A stretch of DNA of 64,000 nucleotides, taken from Nemertoderma westbladi. Taxonomy: Eukaryota > Xenacoelomorpha > Nemertodermatida > Nemertodermatidae. The position numbers and the translations under genes were made by a program. Location: assembly GCA_032718475.1 (NCBI GenBank), contig JAUCBJ010007936.1, positions 124,001 through 188,000 of the forward strand, given 5' to 3'. Of this stretch, positions 39,803 to 51,198 are shown one piece after another. How positions within the stretch are numbered: position 1 is the first letter of the stretch; each line of letters starts with the position of its first letter. The notes under the pieces were generated by a model, which saw only the letters and a program-made list of their open reading frames with translations, did no database searches and was not told where the DNA came from.

Positions 39803-40607
39803 ATGGAAAAACTGAAAAACTCAAGAAGGGCTCATAAAGGTTATTTAAATGCCAGTGAACACGATTTCCACCAGAAAGCGGCTCAAATTCAAATGCCTTA
39901 CAACGAGGATGATGTCGCAACACTGGAAATCGCCCTTAATGAGTTGGTCAACCGTTGGGAACGGTACAGTGAAGCCAACTTCCACGTGGTGGAATACCAG
40001 GATATTCCACAACCGGAGGAGGATGAATATTTTTCTAAAATGCATTCTTCGGTAATGGAAGCAAAATTTTTTACTGGAAAAGTAAAATAGAAATTTGGTT
40101 TCAATTGAGAATCCGATACAGACTGGTCCACCAGTTGTATCCGGATCCAGGCCCAGTTCGTCAACTCCAAAGCGGACTGTTAGGGCTCCGCCATCCCTAG
40201 AAAAAGGGATAGACTTGAGAGAATTTGACGAATGGATGGAAAACTGGAATGATTATTATCTGTTGGCACATTTAAAGGATTGTTCCAGGGAGACGCAAAT
40301 TGCAACTCTACATCAACTTTTTTCACCAGGCTTCACAAACATGGTGAAATATGTGGCCGGAATAGATAGAGATAAAATCTCTGGGACTGAGGAAATGTTA
40401 AACCTTATCAGAAAACATCTGAAATCTGTAAGAAATCCTAATGTAGATTGGCAAAAATATTTAACTCACCGCCAAAATCATAGAAATATTTCTGATTATT
40501 ATGCCAGTTTACTTTATTCTGCGGAATATGTGGATAAGGTTGATAAACAAACTCTCAATACTGCATTATTCGTCCTCGGCCTCGATGATAATGATCTCCG
40601 GCGATGA
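39803..40607 (+). pseudogene. Gypsy 1 gag, frame-shifted
   Basis: 95 codons from an ATG at 39803 end at 40090. The reading continues in the +1 frame from 40095 with FDEWMENWNDYYLL and LHQLFSPGF, the capsid-like part of gag, up to a TGA at 40605-40607. That TGA could come from CGA. Past it the frame continues without further stops into the zinc knuckles. Confidence 0.8.
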
Positions 40608-41528
40608 ATTATAGAGAAAGTACCTCCTCTTGATTTATTGGGTGCCTACCAATTTGCTCAGGCTAATGAAGTAGCTGAGGCGGGTAAATCTACATCACTA
40701 AATTCCCAGTCCGCAATAGCAGGAATCAAAAACAAATCTGAGTACAAAAAGGGTAAATTTAAACAAAAAGAGCAAAACAAAACAAATTTGATAACTAACT
40801 CTTTAAATGACGAAAAACCTATTTTGAAAACTAGCAATGACTTTGAAAGATGCAGCCGTTGTGCCTATCCTAAACATGTTGATAATACTATATGCCCTGC
40901 AAAGGATCGCAACTGCATTTCATGTGGAAGAAAGGGCCATTTTCAGTCAGTTTGTAGAAATAAAAACAAAAATATATCTGGGATACGTCGTGTAGCAAGT
41001 ACAAACTATTGTACAAATTCACATACAGTTGATATTTTGGTAAAAGACGTAGATACCGGGAAAAAACTTGCTATTGTTCCAGCTTATGCTGATAGTGGAT
41101 CAGATGACACTGTTGCTGGGAACGGTTTTCTATTTGCAATTGGAAAATCGAAAGTTATGTTGGGTCCACAAGGAGAGAAGTTACAAAATGTGAATAGGGA
41201 TTATTTAGACCAAGCTGGAACTATCACTGTAATTTTAGAATTGGAAGGAATATCAGTAAAATCTACTATAATAATTTGTTACGATGTTGATGATTTTTAC
41301 TTATCAAGGAATATGTGTAAACAACTTCATTTAATTCATAAAGATTTTCCCAGGCCATTACCACCTCATCTATTCATGGCAAATATCTCAAAAACCGAGA
41401 ACAATCTAAATAATACAACAATATCTAATACAACAATTACAAATCAATATATATTTCCAATAGATGAAAGGAAGCGTTGGTTAGCTACATTGCCAATAAA
41501 CCCTACTGAGGCACAATGTGAGCCATAA
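40608..41528 (+). CDS. Gypsy 1 nucleocapsid and protease
   Basis: Same frame as 40095-40607. Two zinc fingers: CSRCAYPKHVDNTIC and CISCGRKGHFQSVC. A Lys-rich stretch precedes them. The aspartic protease has AYADSGSDDTV, with the Asp-Ser-Gly active site, and a later hydrophobic strand. It ends at a TAA at 41526-41528; the pol frame lies in -1 relative to it and overlaps at CCATAATC. Confidence 0.85.
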   Translation: MIEKVPPLDLLGAYQFAQANEVAEAGKSTSLNSQSAIAGIKNKSEYKKGKFKQKEQNKTNLITNSLNDEKPILKTSNDFERCSRCAYPKHVDNTICPAKDRNCISCGRKGHFQSVCRNKNKNISGIRRVASTNYCTNSHTVDILVKDVDTGKKLAIVPAYADSGSDDTVAGNGFLFAIGKSKVMLGPQGEKLQNVNRDYLDQAGTITVILELEGISVKSTIIICYDVDDFYLSRNMCKQLHLIHKDFPRPLPPHLFMANISKTENNLNNTTISNTTITNQYIFPIDERKRWLATLPINPTEAQCEP

Positions 41529-43834
41529 TCACAACACTAAAATCAATTTATGCAACTGTTTTTGACACTGGGGAGGAGTTAAAAACAATGACTGGTCCAG
41601 TAGTCGGCCACCCAATGAAAATATTGTTAAAACCAGACTTTGTACCTTTCAAAATAAAGGTACCAAGACAAATAGCATACGCATACCGGGAAAAGGTTAA
41701 GAAGGAACTTGACCATATCGTCGATATAGGTGTTATTATTCCTTTAGGGGATGAAAATGTTGAATGGTGTCATCCACTTGTGGTTGTCGATAAACCTGGA
41801 GGTGGCATACATATATGTGTGGATTTAACCAAACTTAATCGTCAGGTTATTAAAACATTTCATCCTATAAGAACACCAGACGAAGCAGTTGCAACAATTT
41901 CTAAAAACTCAAAGTGGTTCTCGAAATTAGACGCAACAAAGGGCTACTGGCAGATGGAATTGGAAACATCTAGCCAATATCTAACGACATTCATAACACC
42001 CCGGGGGCGTTATCGCTTCACAAGAGCTCCAATGGGGTTCATTAGCACTGGTGATTCATATTCATGGAGAGGAGATATTGCTTTCGAAGGTATTGACAAC
42101 TTTGTCAAAGTTGTTGATGATATGTTAGTGGATTCTGAGACATTTCCACTTCATATTGATAGCATATGTGAGGTTCTAGAACGCTGTGTAAAAAGTAATA
42201 TTACACTTAATCCAGAGAAATGCATGTTCGCTAAGAGAAAGATAATGTTTGTAGGTTATCTGATTAGCCACAATGCAATAGAAGCTGACCCCCAAAAAAT
42301 TGATGCCATAGCAAATTTTCCTATTCCAACTAATCGTACAGATTTACGTTCATTCTTGGGCTTGGTAAATCAATTAGGGCATTTCTCTTCTAATATATCT
42401 ACAATGGCTGAACCTTTGAGATGTGACTTGAAATCTAAAATGGCGTTCATATGGCTACCAGAACAACAAAGAGCTTTTGAAAATGTCAAGCAGGCTCTTG
42501 TATCGCCACCAATTTTGGCCCAATTTGACCCATCAGCACCGACGTCGCTTCATACTGATGCTGCACGAACTAGGGAATTTGGGAATGCCTTAATGCAACA
42601 ACAGAATGGACACTGGAGATTAATCCAATGTGGTTCACGTTTTCTACGGGATGTAGAAACTAGATATGCAACCATAGAACTGGAAGCTTTAGCTGTCTTA
42701 TGGGCAACACGCAAATGTCGGATATATCTTGCTGGTTTGGATAACTATAAAGTAGTAACTGATCATCGTCCTCTAATTCCAATCCTTAATCATTATACTA
42801 TGGATATGGTTGACAACCCAAGACTTAAGTCATATCTTGAAAAACTATCTGGATACAATTTTACCACTGTATGGAAAAAGGGTAGTGAACATCTTGTTCC
42901 AGATGCACTTTCAAGATCACCAGTATCAGATCCGGATGATACTGATAGTGATGTTGATACAACACGTAGAGTAACAGCTACTATACAAAGAATTGTTGAA
43001 ACAATTTCTGTGAGTACAGAAAACACTGACCCAGTCTTGGTTGAATTAAGTGACATAGGGTCAAATGACACAGACTATATCATATTGAAAGAATGTATAA
43101 TTAATGGCACTGTCAATGACAATAAATATGTTAAATCTTTTGATAAGATTTGGGGTGAATTAAGTGTCACTAATAACTTGGTTATGCGGGGGAACCGCAT
43201 AGTAATACCAAATAATGCTAAAGAATGGATACTTAAGAGACTTCATGCAGGTCATCTAGGTATTGTTCGATCTAAACAACGTGCAAGGCAAGTGGTTTAT
43301 TGGTTAGGAATGAATTCTGATCTTGAGAACTATGTAAGAAACTGTTCCGAATGTCAATTCCATCAAGCAAGCAATCCTCATGAGGATATGATTTCTGATA
43401 ATATTCCTAATACTTGTTTTGAGACTACAACTAGTGATCTGTTTTACAAAGACGGTTATCATTATTTAGTATATGCAGATCGTAAAAGTGGATATCCTTT
43501 TGTGTGTAGATTTGAAAGAGATCCATCATCTCAACAAGTGATAAATAAACTCTTACAATGGTTTGCAATAATGGGAATACCATACAAATTAAGATCAGAT
43601 TCAGGACCTCAGTACAACTCAGAGGCTATGAAGGCCTTTCTTAAGGAATATGGAGTTATATGGGAGCCCTCATCGCCACATTACCCTCAAAGTAATGGGC
43701 ATGCAGAGGCCATGGTCAAAATTATTAAAAGATTGGTTAGCAAAACATCTACTGATATTGTATCAAGGAAATTCCAAGATGGTTTAATGGAAATACGTAA
43801 TACACCAAAGTCAGATGGACTATCACCATCATAG
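41528..43834 (+). CDS. Gypsy 1 RT, RNase H and integrase
   Basis: The frame is open across the end of the protease ORF; the first ATG is at 41588 (748 codons). The RT has FSKLDATKGYWQ (first Asp) and VKVVDDMLV, the catalytic VDD. RNase H has LHTDAARTREFGNAL, ELEALAV and VVTDHRPL. The integrase has the HHCC finger (HAGHLG, CSECQ), TTSDLFYKDG (Asp), RSDSGPQYNS (Asp) and QSNGHAEAMVK (Glu). It is interrupted at a TAG (43832-43834) in the conserved SPSxMLFG phrase, where a Gln codon is normal. Confidence 0.92.
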   Translation: MTTLKSIYATVFDTGEELKTMTGPVVGHPMKILLKPDFVPFKIKVPRQIAYAYREKVKKELDHIVDIGVIIPLGDENVEWCHPLVVVDKPGGGIHICVDLTKLNRQVIKTFHPIRTPDEAVATISKNSKWFSKLDATKGYWQMELETSSQYLTTFITPRGRYRFTRAPMGFISTGDSYSWRGDIAFEGIDNFVKVVDDMLVDSETFPLHIDSICEVLERCVKSNITLNPEKCMFAKRKIMFVGYLISHNAIEADPQKIDAIANFPIPTNRTDLRSFLGLVNQLGHFSSNISTMAEPLRCDLKSKMAFIWLPEQQRAFENVKQALVSPPILAQFDPSAPTSLHTDAARTREFGNALMQQQNGHWRLIQCGSRFLRDVETRYATIELEALAVLWATRKCRIYLAGLDNYKVVTDHRPLIPILNHYTMDMVDNPRLKSYLEKLSGYNFTTVWKKGSEHLVPDALSRSPVSDPDDTDSDVDTTRRVTATIQRIVETISVSTENTDPVLVELSDIGSNDTDYIILKECIINGTVNDNKYVKSFDKIWGELSVTNNLVMRGNRIVIPNNAKEWILKRLHAGHLGIVRSKQRARQVVYWLGMNSDLENYVRNCSECQFHQASNPHEDMISDNIPNTCFETTTSDLFYKDGYHYLVYADRKSGYPFVCRFERDPSSQQVINKLLQWFAIMGIPYKLRSDSGPQYNSEAMKAFLKEYGVIWEPSSPHYPQSNGHAEAMVKIIKRLVSKTSTDIVSRKFQDGLMEIRNTPKSDGLSPS

Positions 43835-44269
43835 ATGTTGTTTGGACATAGTACTCGTACAAATGTACCTGTACATAAAGATGTATTAAATCCAATTACT
43901 ATAGAAAATGTGATAAATGCCGACAACATGAGAGAAGTTATATCAAAGAAAACCGAGGCACACTATAACCGAGATTCTAGAACATTACATCCAATACTAA
44001 GAGGTCAACATGTTTGTATTCAAAATCCCGACACAAAGAAGAGGGATCGAAATGGAGAAGTGGTGTGCTGTGATAATCACCGAACCTATACTGTCCGTCT
44101 ACAATCAGGGTCTTTTCTTAGACGTAACAGACGTTTTTTACGACTTATGGGATCAGGAGGGAAATTCAAACAAACATTTAAAGAATCTTCAGATTCAGAG
44201 ACAAGTGAGACAATCGTCAGACGAAAAAGTGATCGTGTAAAGAAGCCAACAAATTTTTATCAGGCATAG
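43835..44269 (+). CDS. Gypsy 1 pol C-terminus after the TAG
   Basis: In frame with the integrase. It carries the end of the integrase, with LRGQHVCIQNPDTKK and NRRFLR, plus a Ser/Glu/Lys-rich tail. It belongs to the pol polyprotein; the TAG looks like a C-to-T change. Confidence 0.85.
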   Translation: MLFGHSTRTNVPVHKDVLNPITIENVINADNMREVISKKTEAHYNRDSRTLHPILRGQHVCIQNPDTKKRDRNGEVVCCDNHRTYTVRLQSGSFLRRNRRFLRLMGSGGKFKQTFKESSDSETSETIVRRKSDRVKKPTNFYQA

Positions 44270-44345
44270 ATCGATATTTATTAAACTCTTCAATTGATTG
44301 GTTCATATCTTTAGTTAAACTGTTGTAGATATGAACCAGGGGGCG

Positions 44346-44583
44346 TGTAGTATATAGATACACTTAGGGAGTTTGAGTGGTGGAGGGAAATTCAAAAACG
44401 AGAGAAACACAGTTAGAGACTAGGTATATATTACCGGTACTAGCGTAGTGTGAGTGTGACTGTTATGTTACGCGCTGTCCAGCAGTAGACTGGGCTGGGC
44501 AGCACCATTACACCGTATATTAATTACTGAACGAATATATATTGTACTATGTTATGTCATTTATGGACCTTTTATATACAACA
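44346..44583 (+). repeat. 3' LTR of Gypsy element 1
   Basis: 238 bp, preceded by the purine tract and followed by the GTAAC duplication. Confidence 0.93.
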
Positions 44584-44749
44584 GTAACCATACATATTGA
44601 TTATATAATCTAATATTTTCTAATTATTCTAGTACTTCATTATCAAGCGCATAATATTTGTTAATTTTGTTTACATTTGTCTTTATTTTAATTTAGGTCA
44701 TTTTCTGTAATAATTATAACAATTAATTAGTACCTACTGTAGTTGTTTT

Positions 44750-45599
44750 TTGGCTGATGATGTATATAATAGATACAGAACAACTATACATCAAACCAGC
44801 AAATGCAGGGATTTTTATAAATTACCACAGCGCACACCCGAGATCGGTAATAAATAACTCCACAAGATATTCATTCTGGCGAGCCATCAACAACAGCAAC
44901 AAAAGCGAGGGCTACACACGGAGTACCCAGAAAGTCAAGGACGTCTTACTACAGAACGAGTTTCCAGCGAGAGTCAATAAAAAACTGCTAGTATCAGTTG
45001 AGAAACCACGGCGCAAATCACAACGACCTAAAGCAACAGAAGTTCAGAAGCTCCCAATCAGGCTTTCAAACATTAACGAAACGATAACTCGAGAAATTAG
45101 CAAAGTCATCAATAGAAGCACATTGAAAGAAATTACCCAGGCAGCTTACACACCAGGCACAGGCACAAAACTCAAACAGAAATTAATAAGATCAGCCCTT
45201 CACCCACCCAAATGCCCAGCACCGGCCACATGCCCCCTGTTACACCTGCAACATCAACATACCAAATTGTACAATCCGAAATGTCGTCTATGACTTAGAG
45301 TGTCCCCTTTGCCAATCCAGATACGTGGGCGAGACATACGACCAACTAAGAGTAAGACTCCGGCAACACTACAACAGCTTCAGGAGGGAAGACGATACGA
45401 TGATAGCATAATTCTAGAACACTACCACATGTTCCACCCAGAAATCGACCACAAGAACATAAAACAACCACTATTAGGCAAAGTGTTTCGAAAGAGCAGA
45501 GATTGGGCAGACCGCAAAATAACTGAAAAACTAATAATAAAAACAACAACACCCAGCATCAACACACATCACACCAACAACTTTGACACTGGATGGTAG
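44750..45599 (+). mobile_element. Penelope-like element fragment with GIY-YIG endonuclease
   Basis: The frame at 44757-45293 has KPANAGIFINYHSAHP and FPARVNKKLL, the region between RT and endonuclease of Penelope-like elements. The overlapping frame around 45263-45410 has VVYDLECPLC and RYVGETYDQLRVRLRQH, the Y..Y and YVG signature of a GIY-YIG nuclease. The 45300-45599 frame continues with LEHYHMFHPEID and FRKSRDWADRKITEKLII. Frame changes near 45290 and 45410 make it a pseudogene. The RT palm is not present. CTGATGA lies just at the start (44753). Confidence 0.75.
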
Positions 45600-46557
45600 A
45601 CTCTATGCTCTATATTCAATTTATATTTATACTTATATTTAAATTTATGGTTCAAAATTCCCGCCAGTTTCTCATAAGGTAGGTTTCACATAGGGGTAGC
45701 GCATTTTCTGACCAAAAAGACGAATTTTTGAAACATATCCTATCTGATGCAGAATTTCATGCTGAATCCAAATATGGAAACCGTTTTCCCATATCTTGCT
45801 TAGTTTTCGAGATATCTGGGATAGAAGATACTGGCTCCGATATATCACGATATCGGTAAGGCGATGAAGTTTGGGGTTTGCATTCAATTTCTGCAAATTT
45901 CTGTGCCCAGTGGTGCCAATGGGGTACAAATTCAAAACCAGATTAATTAGATGCAATAATATCACAGAAACACAATGGCGTTTACAGAATTCAATAAGAT
46001 GCTAAAATAGCCGAGATATTTGTGTTTTCAGTTTAAAAATTATTCAAAATATGAAATCGATCTGTGATTGGTCGTGACGTCACTATACGCCTCTGAATTC
46101 AATTTATATCAGCATTCAGATACCTAATACAATCTTTGTATAAATTGGGGCAGTTTGTTGCTGCAGGGACTGCTATATTAGTACTGTAGTACAGCAGTAC
46201 AGTGCAGCAGTCACCTGTACAAGCACTGCAGCATTGTATACTTGCTTATTTATATGGCGAACGGAGAGTAAACGGGACAACGGCAAGGCACAAGGAGGAG
46301 CGAACAGGGGTTCCTGGAACTGGAACAACGGCAATGGCTGAACGGCAAGGAGGAGCGAATACGGCGAATGGGAGTACCTGGAGCGGACCCGCGAGCCGGA
46401 ATGCCCAATGAGAATGTCCCATTAACACTAATTTGCATGATAATTTTTTTTTACATTATTGCACAATGGGACTACAATTGTAGTCAATTGATTCTAGTTA
46501 AATTTTAACATATTTTGGAGAGTTTAGTCTTACAATTGACATATTTGTACATAAAAA
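45600..46557. other. No gene recognised
   Basis: AT-rich in its first half. Around 46180-46220 there are CAGCAGTAC-type repeats. Short frames at 46202-46438 have no resemblance to known families. Confidence 0.6.
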
Positions 46558-48531
46558 ATGGATGGTATAATAATTAGTGCAGCATCTTGTTGTGATGTTC
46601 ACTGTAGTAACCCTGAACATTTAAGCAGTCTTAAAATATCTTACGACCAAGTTATTGGTGCTATTAAATCTAGTGTAGATAAGTATATCCCTACTTCTAA
46701 GTGTAGTTATAACAGTAGGACTACTAATGCTGTTCCCGGTTGGAACGAGTTTGTTAAAGAAAAATATGAAGCGGCGCAGGAGGCCTTTCATATATGGTGT
46801 GAGCAGGGGCGACCGAGATTCGGTTTTATTTGGGACGTGAAACGGCGTGCAACCGCGCAGTTCAAATTGGCCCTGCGTAATTGTCGTCGGTCTGTGCAGT
46901 CTATCAGAGACGACAAATTAGCTCAGTCTTTTATTGATAGTAAAAACGATTTTTGGAGTTCAGTGCGATCGCGAAATAACGCGAAAATTAAACGTTCCAA
47001 TAATGTTGGTGGTGCTAATTCCGAACCGGAAATAGCTGATCTTTTTAAGAGTAGTTATGAGCATATCTTTAACTCAGTGCCGTGTAAGGATGATGATTTT
47101 GTCTACGTGAAAGGTGTGTTTGATAATTGGGATGGTTCTAATTATGTGCATATTACTCCGTCTATGGTTTATGAGGCGGTTCAGAGTCTTTCTAAAGGAA
47201 AGGCTGCAGGTCCGGATGGGATTTTTCCAGAAAGTTTAATATTTGCAGGGCCGCGTTTGTCAGTAATGTTAGCCCTATTATTTAATGCTTTTTTGGTTCA
47301 TGGTTATTTGCCTAATAGCTTTATTACTTCTAGTATTTTACCTGTAATTAAAAATAAGAATGCTAGTTATTCTGATTTCACTAATTACAGACCTATAGCT
47401 GTTGCTAACGCGATATCGAAAGTATTTGAGGCATGTATACTGCCTTTTATCAAGGGTCGTGCTAAGTGTACTGATAATCAATTCGGTTTTCAGTCAGCTC
47501 TAGGCACTGAAATGTGTATTTTTGCGTTAAAAGAAACTGTTCATTTATATGTCAGTCGAGAATCTCCAGTGTATTCGGCGTTCTTAGATGCGTCTAAGGC
47601 GTTTGACCGGGTAAATCATTTTAAATTGTTTAGACAGCTATTGGATATTAATGTACCGGTTTCAATTGTGCGTATTCTTTCCTTTTGGTATTCAAATCAA
47701 TATATTTTTGTAAGATGGGGAAGTGCTTCCTCGGATGTCTTCACTGTTACTAATGGTGTACGACAGGGGAGCCTTCTCAGCCCTGTTCTCTTTAATATCT
47801 ATATGACGGAATTAAGTAGACGCTTGAACGACTCTTTTGTTGGTTGCAAAGTAGGTTCCATTATTATTAATAATCTTTTTTATGCAGACGATCTATGTTT
47901 ATTATCCCCTAGCATTTTTGGTCTACGTAAGTTAATTGCTATTTGTGAAAAGTTTGGGGTGGAATTTGATATTGAATTTAACCCGCTTAAATCTCACTGT
48001 ATGTATTTTCTTCCTTATAGAATTAACCGTGCTGGTGATGTATATCTTTGTGGTAAACCATTACATTGTGTTAAGGAGGTTAATTACCTTGGGCATACAA
48101 TTACTTGCGATCTAAGCGATGAATCAGATATGAAACGTATAATGTGCTCAATGTATTGTAGGGGTAACCAGATTGCTAGATTATTTTCGAATTGTTCATA
48201 TGATGTAAAGTTAACCTTATTTAGATCCTACTGTTACAGCATGTACTGTTGCTCACTCTGGTCTATATTTCGTGTTGAGAATTTGCGCAAGGTTAAGGTA
48301 GCTTATAATACTGCTTTTAGATCACTTTTCAAATATTCTAGAACTGAGGACGCTAGTGAAATTTTTGTAAATAATAGGATCAATACTTTTAGGGCTATGC
48401 AGAGAAGTAATATTTTTTCTTTGCTACGACGTATTGATATTTCACAAAACATCATTATTCGTGTAATTGCTAACGTTTCTCCTCTCTCGGTGTTGCGTAA
48501 GAGGTGGTTAGTGGTGCTTGGGGTAACCTAA
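46558..48531 (+). CDS. Non-LTR reverse transcriptase, intact frame
   Basis: 657 codons without a stop. The linker has CSNPEHLSSL; motif 1 is GKAAGPDGIFPESL; motif 2 is NYRPIAVANAISKVFE; motif A is FLDASKAFDRVNH; motif B is GVRQGSLLSPVLFN; the catalytic box is LFYADDLCLL; motif D is FNPLKSHCM; then YLGHTI. All polymerase residues that I can check are present. The C-terminus ends soon after an alpha-helical region, so the frame may be slightly shortened. Being 5'-truncated, the copy should not move on its own. Confidence 0.9.
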   Translation: MDGIIISAASCCDVHCSNPEHLSSLKISYDQVIGAIKSSVDKYIPTSKCSYNSRTTNAVPGWNEFVKEKYEAAQEAFHIWCEQGRPRFGFIWDVKRRATAQFKLALRNCRRSVQSIRDDKLAQSFIDSKNDFWSSVRSRNNAKIKRSNNVGGANSEPEIADLFKSSYEHIFNSVPCKDDDFVYVKGVFDNWDGSNYVHITPSMVYEAVQSLSKGKAAGPDGIFPESLIFAGPRLSVMLALLFNAFLVHGYLPNSFITSSILPVIKNKNASYSDFTNYRPIAVANAISKVFEACILPFIKGRAKCTDNQFGFQSALGTEMCIFALKETVHLYVSRESPVYSAFLDASKAFDRVNHFKLFRQLLDINVPVSIVRILSFWYSNQYIFVRWGSASSDVFTVTNGVRQGSLLSPVLFNIYMTELSRRLNDSFVGCKVGSIIINNLFYADDLCLLSPSIFGLRKLIAICEKFGVEFDIEFNPLKSHCMYFLPYRINRAGDVYLCGKPLHCVKEVNYLGHTITCDLSDESDMKRIMCSMYCRGNQIARLFSNCSYDVKLTLFRSYCYSMYCCSLWSIFRVENLRKVKVAYNTAFRSLFKYSRTEDASEIFVNNRINTFRAMQRSNIFSLLRRIDISQNIIIRVIANVSPLSVLRKRWLVVLGVT

Positions 48532-49018
48532 TTTTCTGATTTTGTGTTTTATGTAAAATTTTTTGAATTTTTTTCCGCTGTAAAATCTTTTGAATATTTT
48601 TTCGTTGTAAAAATTATTGAATTTTTATTCTACTTAAACTACATTATTTTTGTGTTTTATTCTTAGTCTATCTTTTATATAAACTATTGTCATTGTAAAG
48701 AGTGAATAACTTTCGTGCAGTTCTTAGAATTAATATTTTCTCCTTACTTAGCCGTACTGCTAACTTTGAGAACTCAATCATGCCTGTATCTCAATCACTA
48801 ATTCTTTATTACATTGTCATTGGAACATTGTTCTTGGTGCTGTTTAATATTGCAATATTTGATTGGTAATTCCCCGTTAAATGTTTCTCCTTTGTATTGA
48901 TTTAATGTAAACTTGAATGAACTACTTACTTAATATTATTATGTGTGCTAATAAATAGGTGTCGTGTAGGTACAATGGGCCTTGGCCCGATGAATTAAAT
49001 AATAATAATAATAATAAT
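46558..49018 (+). mobile_element. 5'-truncated non-LTR retrotransposon with AAT-repeat tail
   Basis: An RT ORF followed by about 480 bp of 3' UTR ending in (AAT)n at 48989-49018. No endonuclease domain precedes the RT, so the copy is 5'-truncated. The RT resembles the CR1/L2/I-type group rather than the RTE-like element upstream. Confidence 0.8.
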
Positions 49019-49359
49019 TAGTATGTGTGATTTTCAGTCAGTCTGTCAGTCTATGTGTCCAACAATTTTTTTAACATCTTGAACTTTTCCGAACTATTAA
49101 ATTCCCAAGAGTGTGTGTTTGTTCAGTTAGTGGTTAGTAAGTGTTTGTTAGTAAAATGAATAGAAAAATGCTGATCTGCTCACCATAGCTATTCAATTTT
49201 ATTGCATCTGCTAAATGTTCAGCAGAAAACTAAACCAACACACTACCGGAAAACGATACCAACAGACCAATGCAAAAAATAAACTCTATAAAATCATAAA
49301 ACATAGGCATGGATAATATCAATGAACTCAACCAGCAGTCACTGACTCACTATGACTCA

Positions 49360-51198
49360 CTATGAGTGAGAAGATTGACAGTTTTGACATATAACCTGTC
49401 TTTGGACAGTTGAATGGGTTTTACAAACTGAATTCTTGCAAGTATCACAGCAATCTCGAGTGGATGAACGACCTTGTGCACCACTACACAGTTTACACTT
49501 TCGTGGACCAGATGATATCGATCCAATGGCTACTTTTCGTTGGTAACCGAGCATTAGAGCTGCTTGTCGAGATATAACAGGAGTACAATCAAGATCTACT
49601 CGTCTCTTTAGCTCTTCATCTGCAAGCGTAAGCGCCAGTGTCTTTAGGAATGAGCTACGGGAATCCTCATATCCAACCTTATCTAGAAGGAGAAATCCGT
49701 TTAGAGCAACGATGTCAATCATGTTCATAAATATGACAACAGGCCAACGATTGGTCTTTCGTTTGCATGTGAAGTGGCTAATCCTCTCATCCATAATGTC
49801 GACGCCATACTTAGTCATATTGTAATCTTCAACAACCTTAGGTGTCTTCTTAGCATTATCATCAACCTCAAATCGATTATGGCTGCTACTTAGCAAATTT
49901 ACTATCTTGTTTTTTTTTGGCTTTGTATGAGCACAAGAGAACATTGAACTCGTTGTTGTAGGCGAACATGCTAGAATTTAATTCACGACCTTTCAACTTA
50001 TTGAGCTCAGCAGGTTTCTCACGTCGGTTTGCCTTCGTAGTTCTGAGAAGCGTCATGTCTACCTTCTTCAGACGCTGTGCGAGCTCAAGCGAGGTGAAAT
50101 AATTGTCTGTTGTGATGTTTCTGCCAGTGCCATGGTAGGGGATGGTTAATAACATCACAACGTCAGTGGCTAAGCCCACATGGACTGAGTCTCCCTCCTT
50201 ACCCCCATAAATGAATCCTCGCAATGCAAATCCGGAAGAAGCTTCATATAACCAGAAGATCTTAGTGCCGAATTTCTTTGGTTTTTGTGGCATATAAGCC
50301 CTCCCTGGAACTCGACCTCTAAATCCAAGTAATTGCTCATCAACAGTAAGATGAGCTTCTGGGATGATATGTTTTTCAGTTGTTCTTGCAGCATTTCCCA
50401 AACCTCTCTAATGGCTGCAAATTTATCGTTATCTGCCGATTTCCTCTGATCTTGGGTTGATTTGTCATCGAAACGGAGGCACTCCAGAAACAGGTAGAAC
50501 GGCTTATAGCCATGGCTGCCTTAAATAATGGTGGACCATGAATTGGGTGCCACAAATCTCTTGGTGACAACTACGGTATACACCGCCATGATCAGTATTC
50601 CTATACCAGCCTTCATTTCACCAAATGAAAATTGTCTAAACTTGCGAGACTTTACCCTGGCTAGTATCTTTCCCTTTTCATTTGTCTGACGAAGAACAAT
50701 GTATAAAATTTCCCTGGTCATGAATTGCATGAAACCATCAATTTCTGATTTCGGTTTGTTCAAAACAGTTGCTGAAAATCGAATGACATCTGCTTGTTGC
50801 CGTCGAACTGGAGCAGGCTCTATATCTGAATAAACTGTTCCATCCTTTGATCGGTATGTGGCATCATCAACAGCCATTATGGTTTCATCAGAGGAATCTG
50901 ATCCATATCCCGTGTTGTAGGCTGTCAGTAGGTTGTCACTTACATCCGAATCCCCCGATTCCTCAGTAAGTTCATAGTCACTGTCACTCAAAACAGTCAC
51001 AGAATCATCATCAATGCTATTAGGGCCACCCTCACTAAGAGCTTCACAATCTCCATCATAATTGTCCTCTTCGTCTTCAAACATATCTAGATCTACGTGA
51101 TGCAAATTTCTCAGCTGTTGAGGCTGTTGTGACATTGATGGTTCAGAATCAATTTCTCCAAACAGTTGGTGTGCTAATGCAGAGTTGTAAGCAGCCAT
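49360..51198 (-). pseudogene. piggyBac-type transposase, frame-shifted
   Basis: It reads leftwards from 51198. An acidic N-terminal region (to about 50780) is followed by the dimerisation part with IDGFMQFMTRE. Next, in another frame, comes LTVDEQLLGFRGR with the first Asp (about 50340), and ITTDNYFTSLEL with the second (50110). In a third frame are NMTKYGVDIMDE with the third Asp (about 49800) and a C-terminal Cys-rich domain with CKLCSG, CCDTC and CQNC. Frame breaks lie near 50521-50400 and at a T-run near 49909. I could not place its TIRs or TTAA sites. Confidence 0.85.

Larger units (their letters stand above)
39318..44583 (+). mobile_element. Complete Gypsy retrotransposon (5266 bp)
   Basis: The 238-bp LTRs have TG..CA ends. 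The target duplication GTAAC lies at 39313-39317 and 44584-44588. A primer site, TGGCGCAGTGTGTAGGAT, directly follows the left LTR, and a purine tract ACCAGGGGGCG precedes the right one. Gag, protease, RT, RNase H and integrase are present in order, but several frame breaks are seen. The LTRs differ by a few substitutions and indels, including a 5-bp duplication. Confidence 0.95.

Noticed and set aside
46202-46438. Overlapping small ORFs on both strands near 46.3 kb
   Set aside because: Short, repetitive composition and no family resemblance on either strand.
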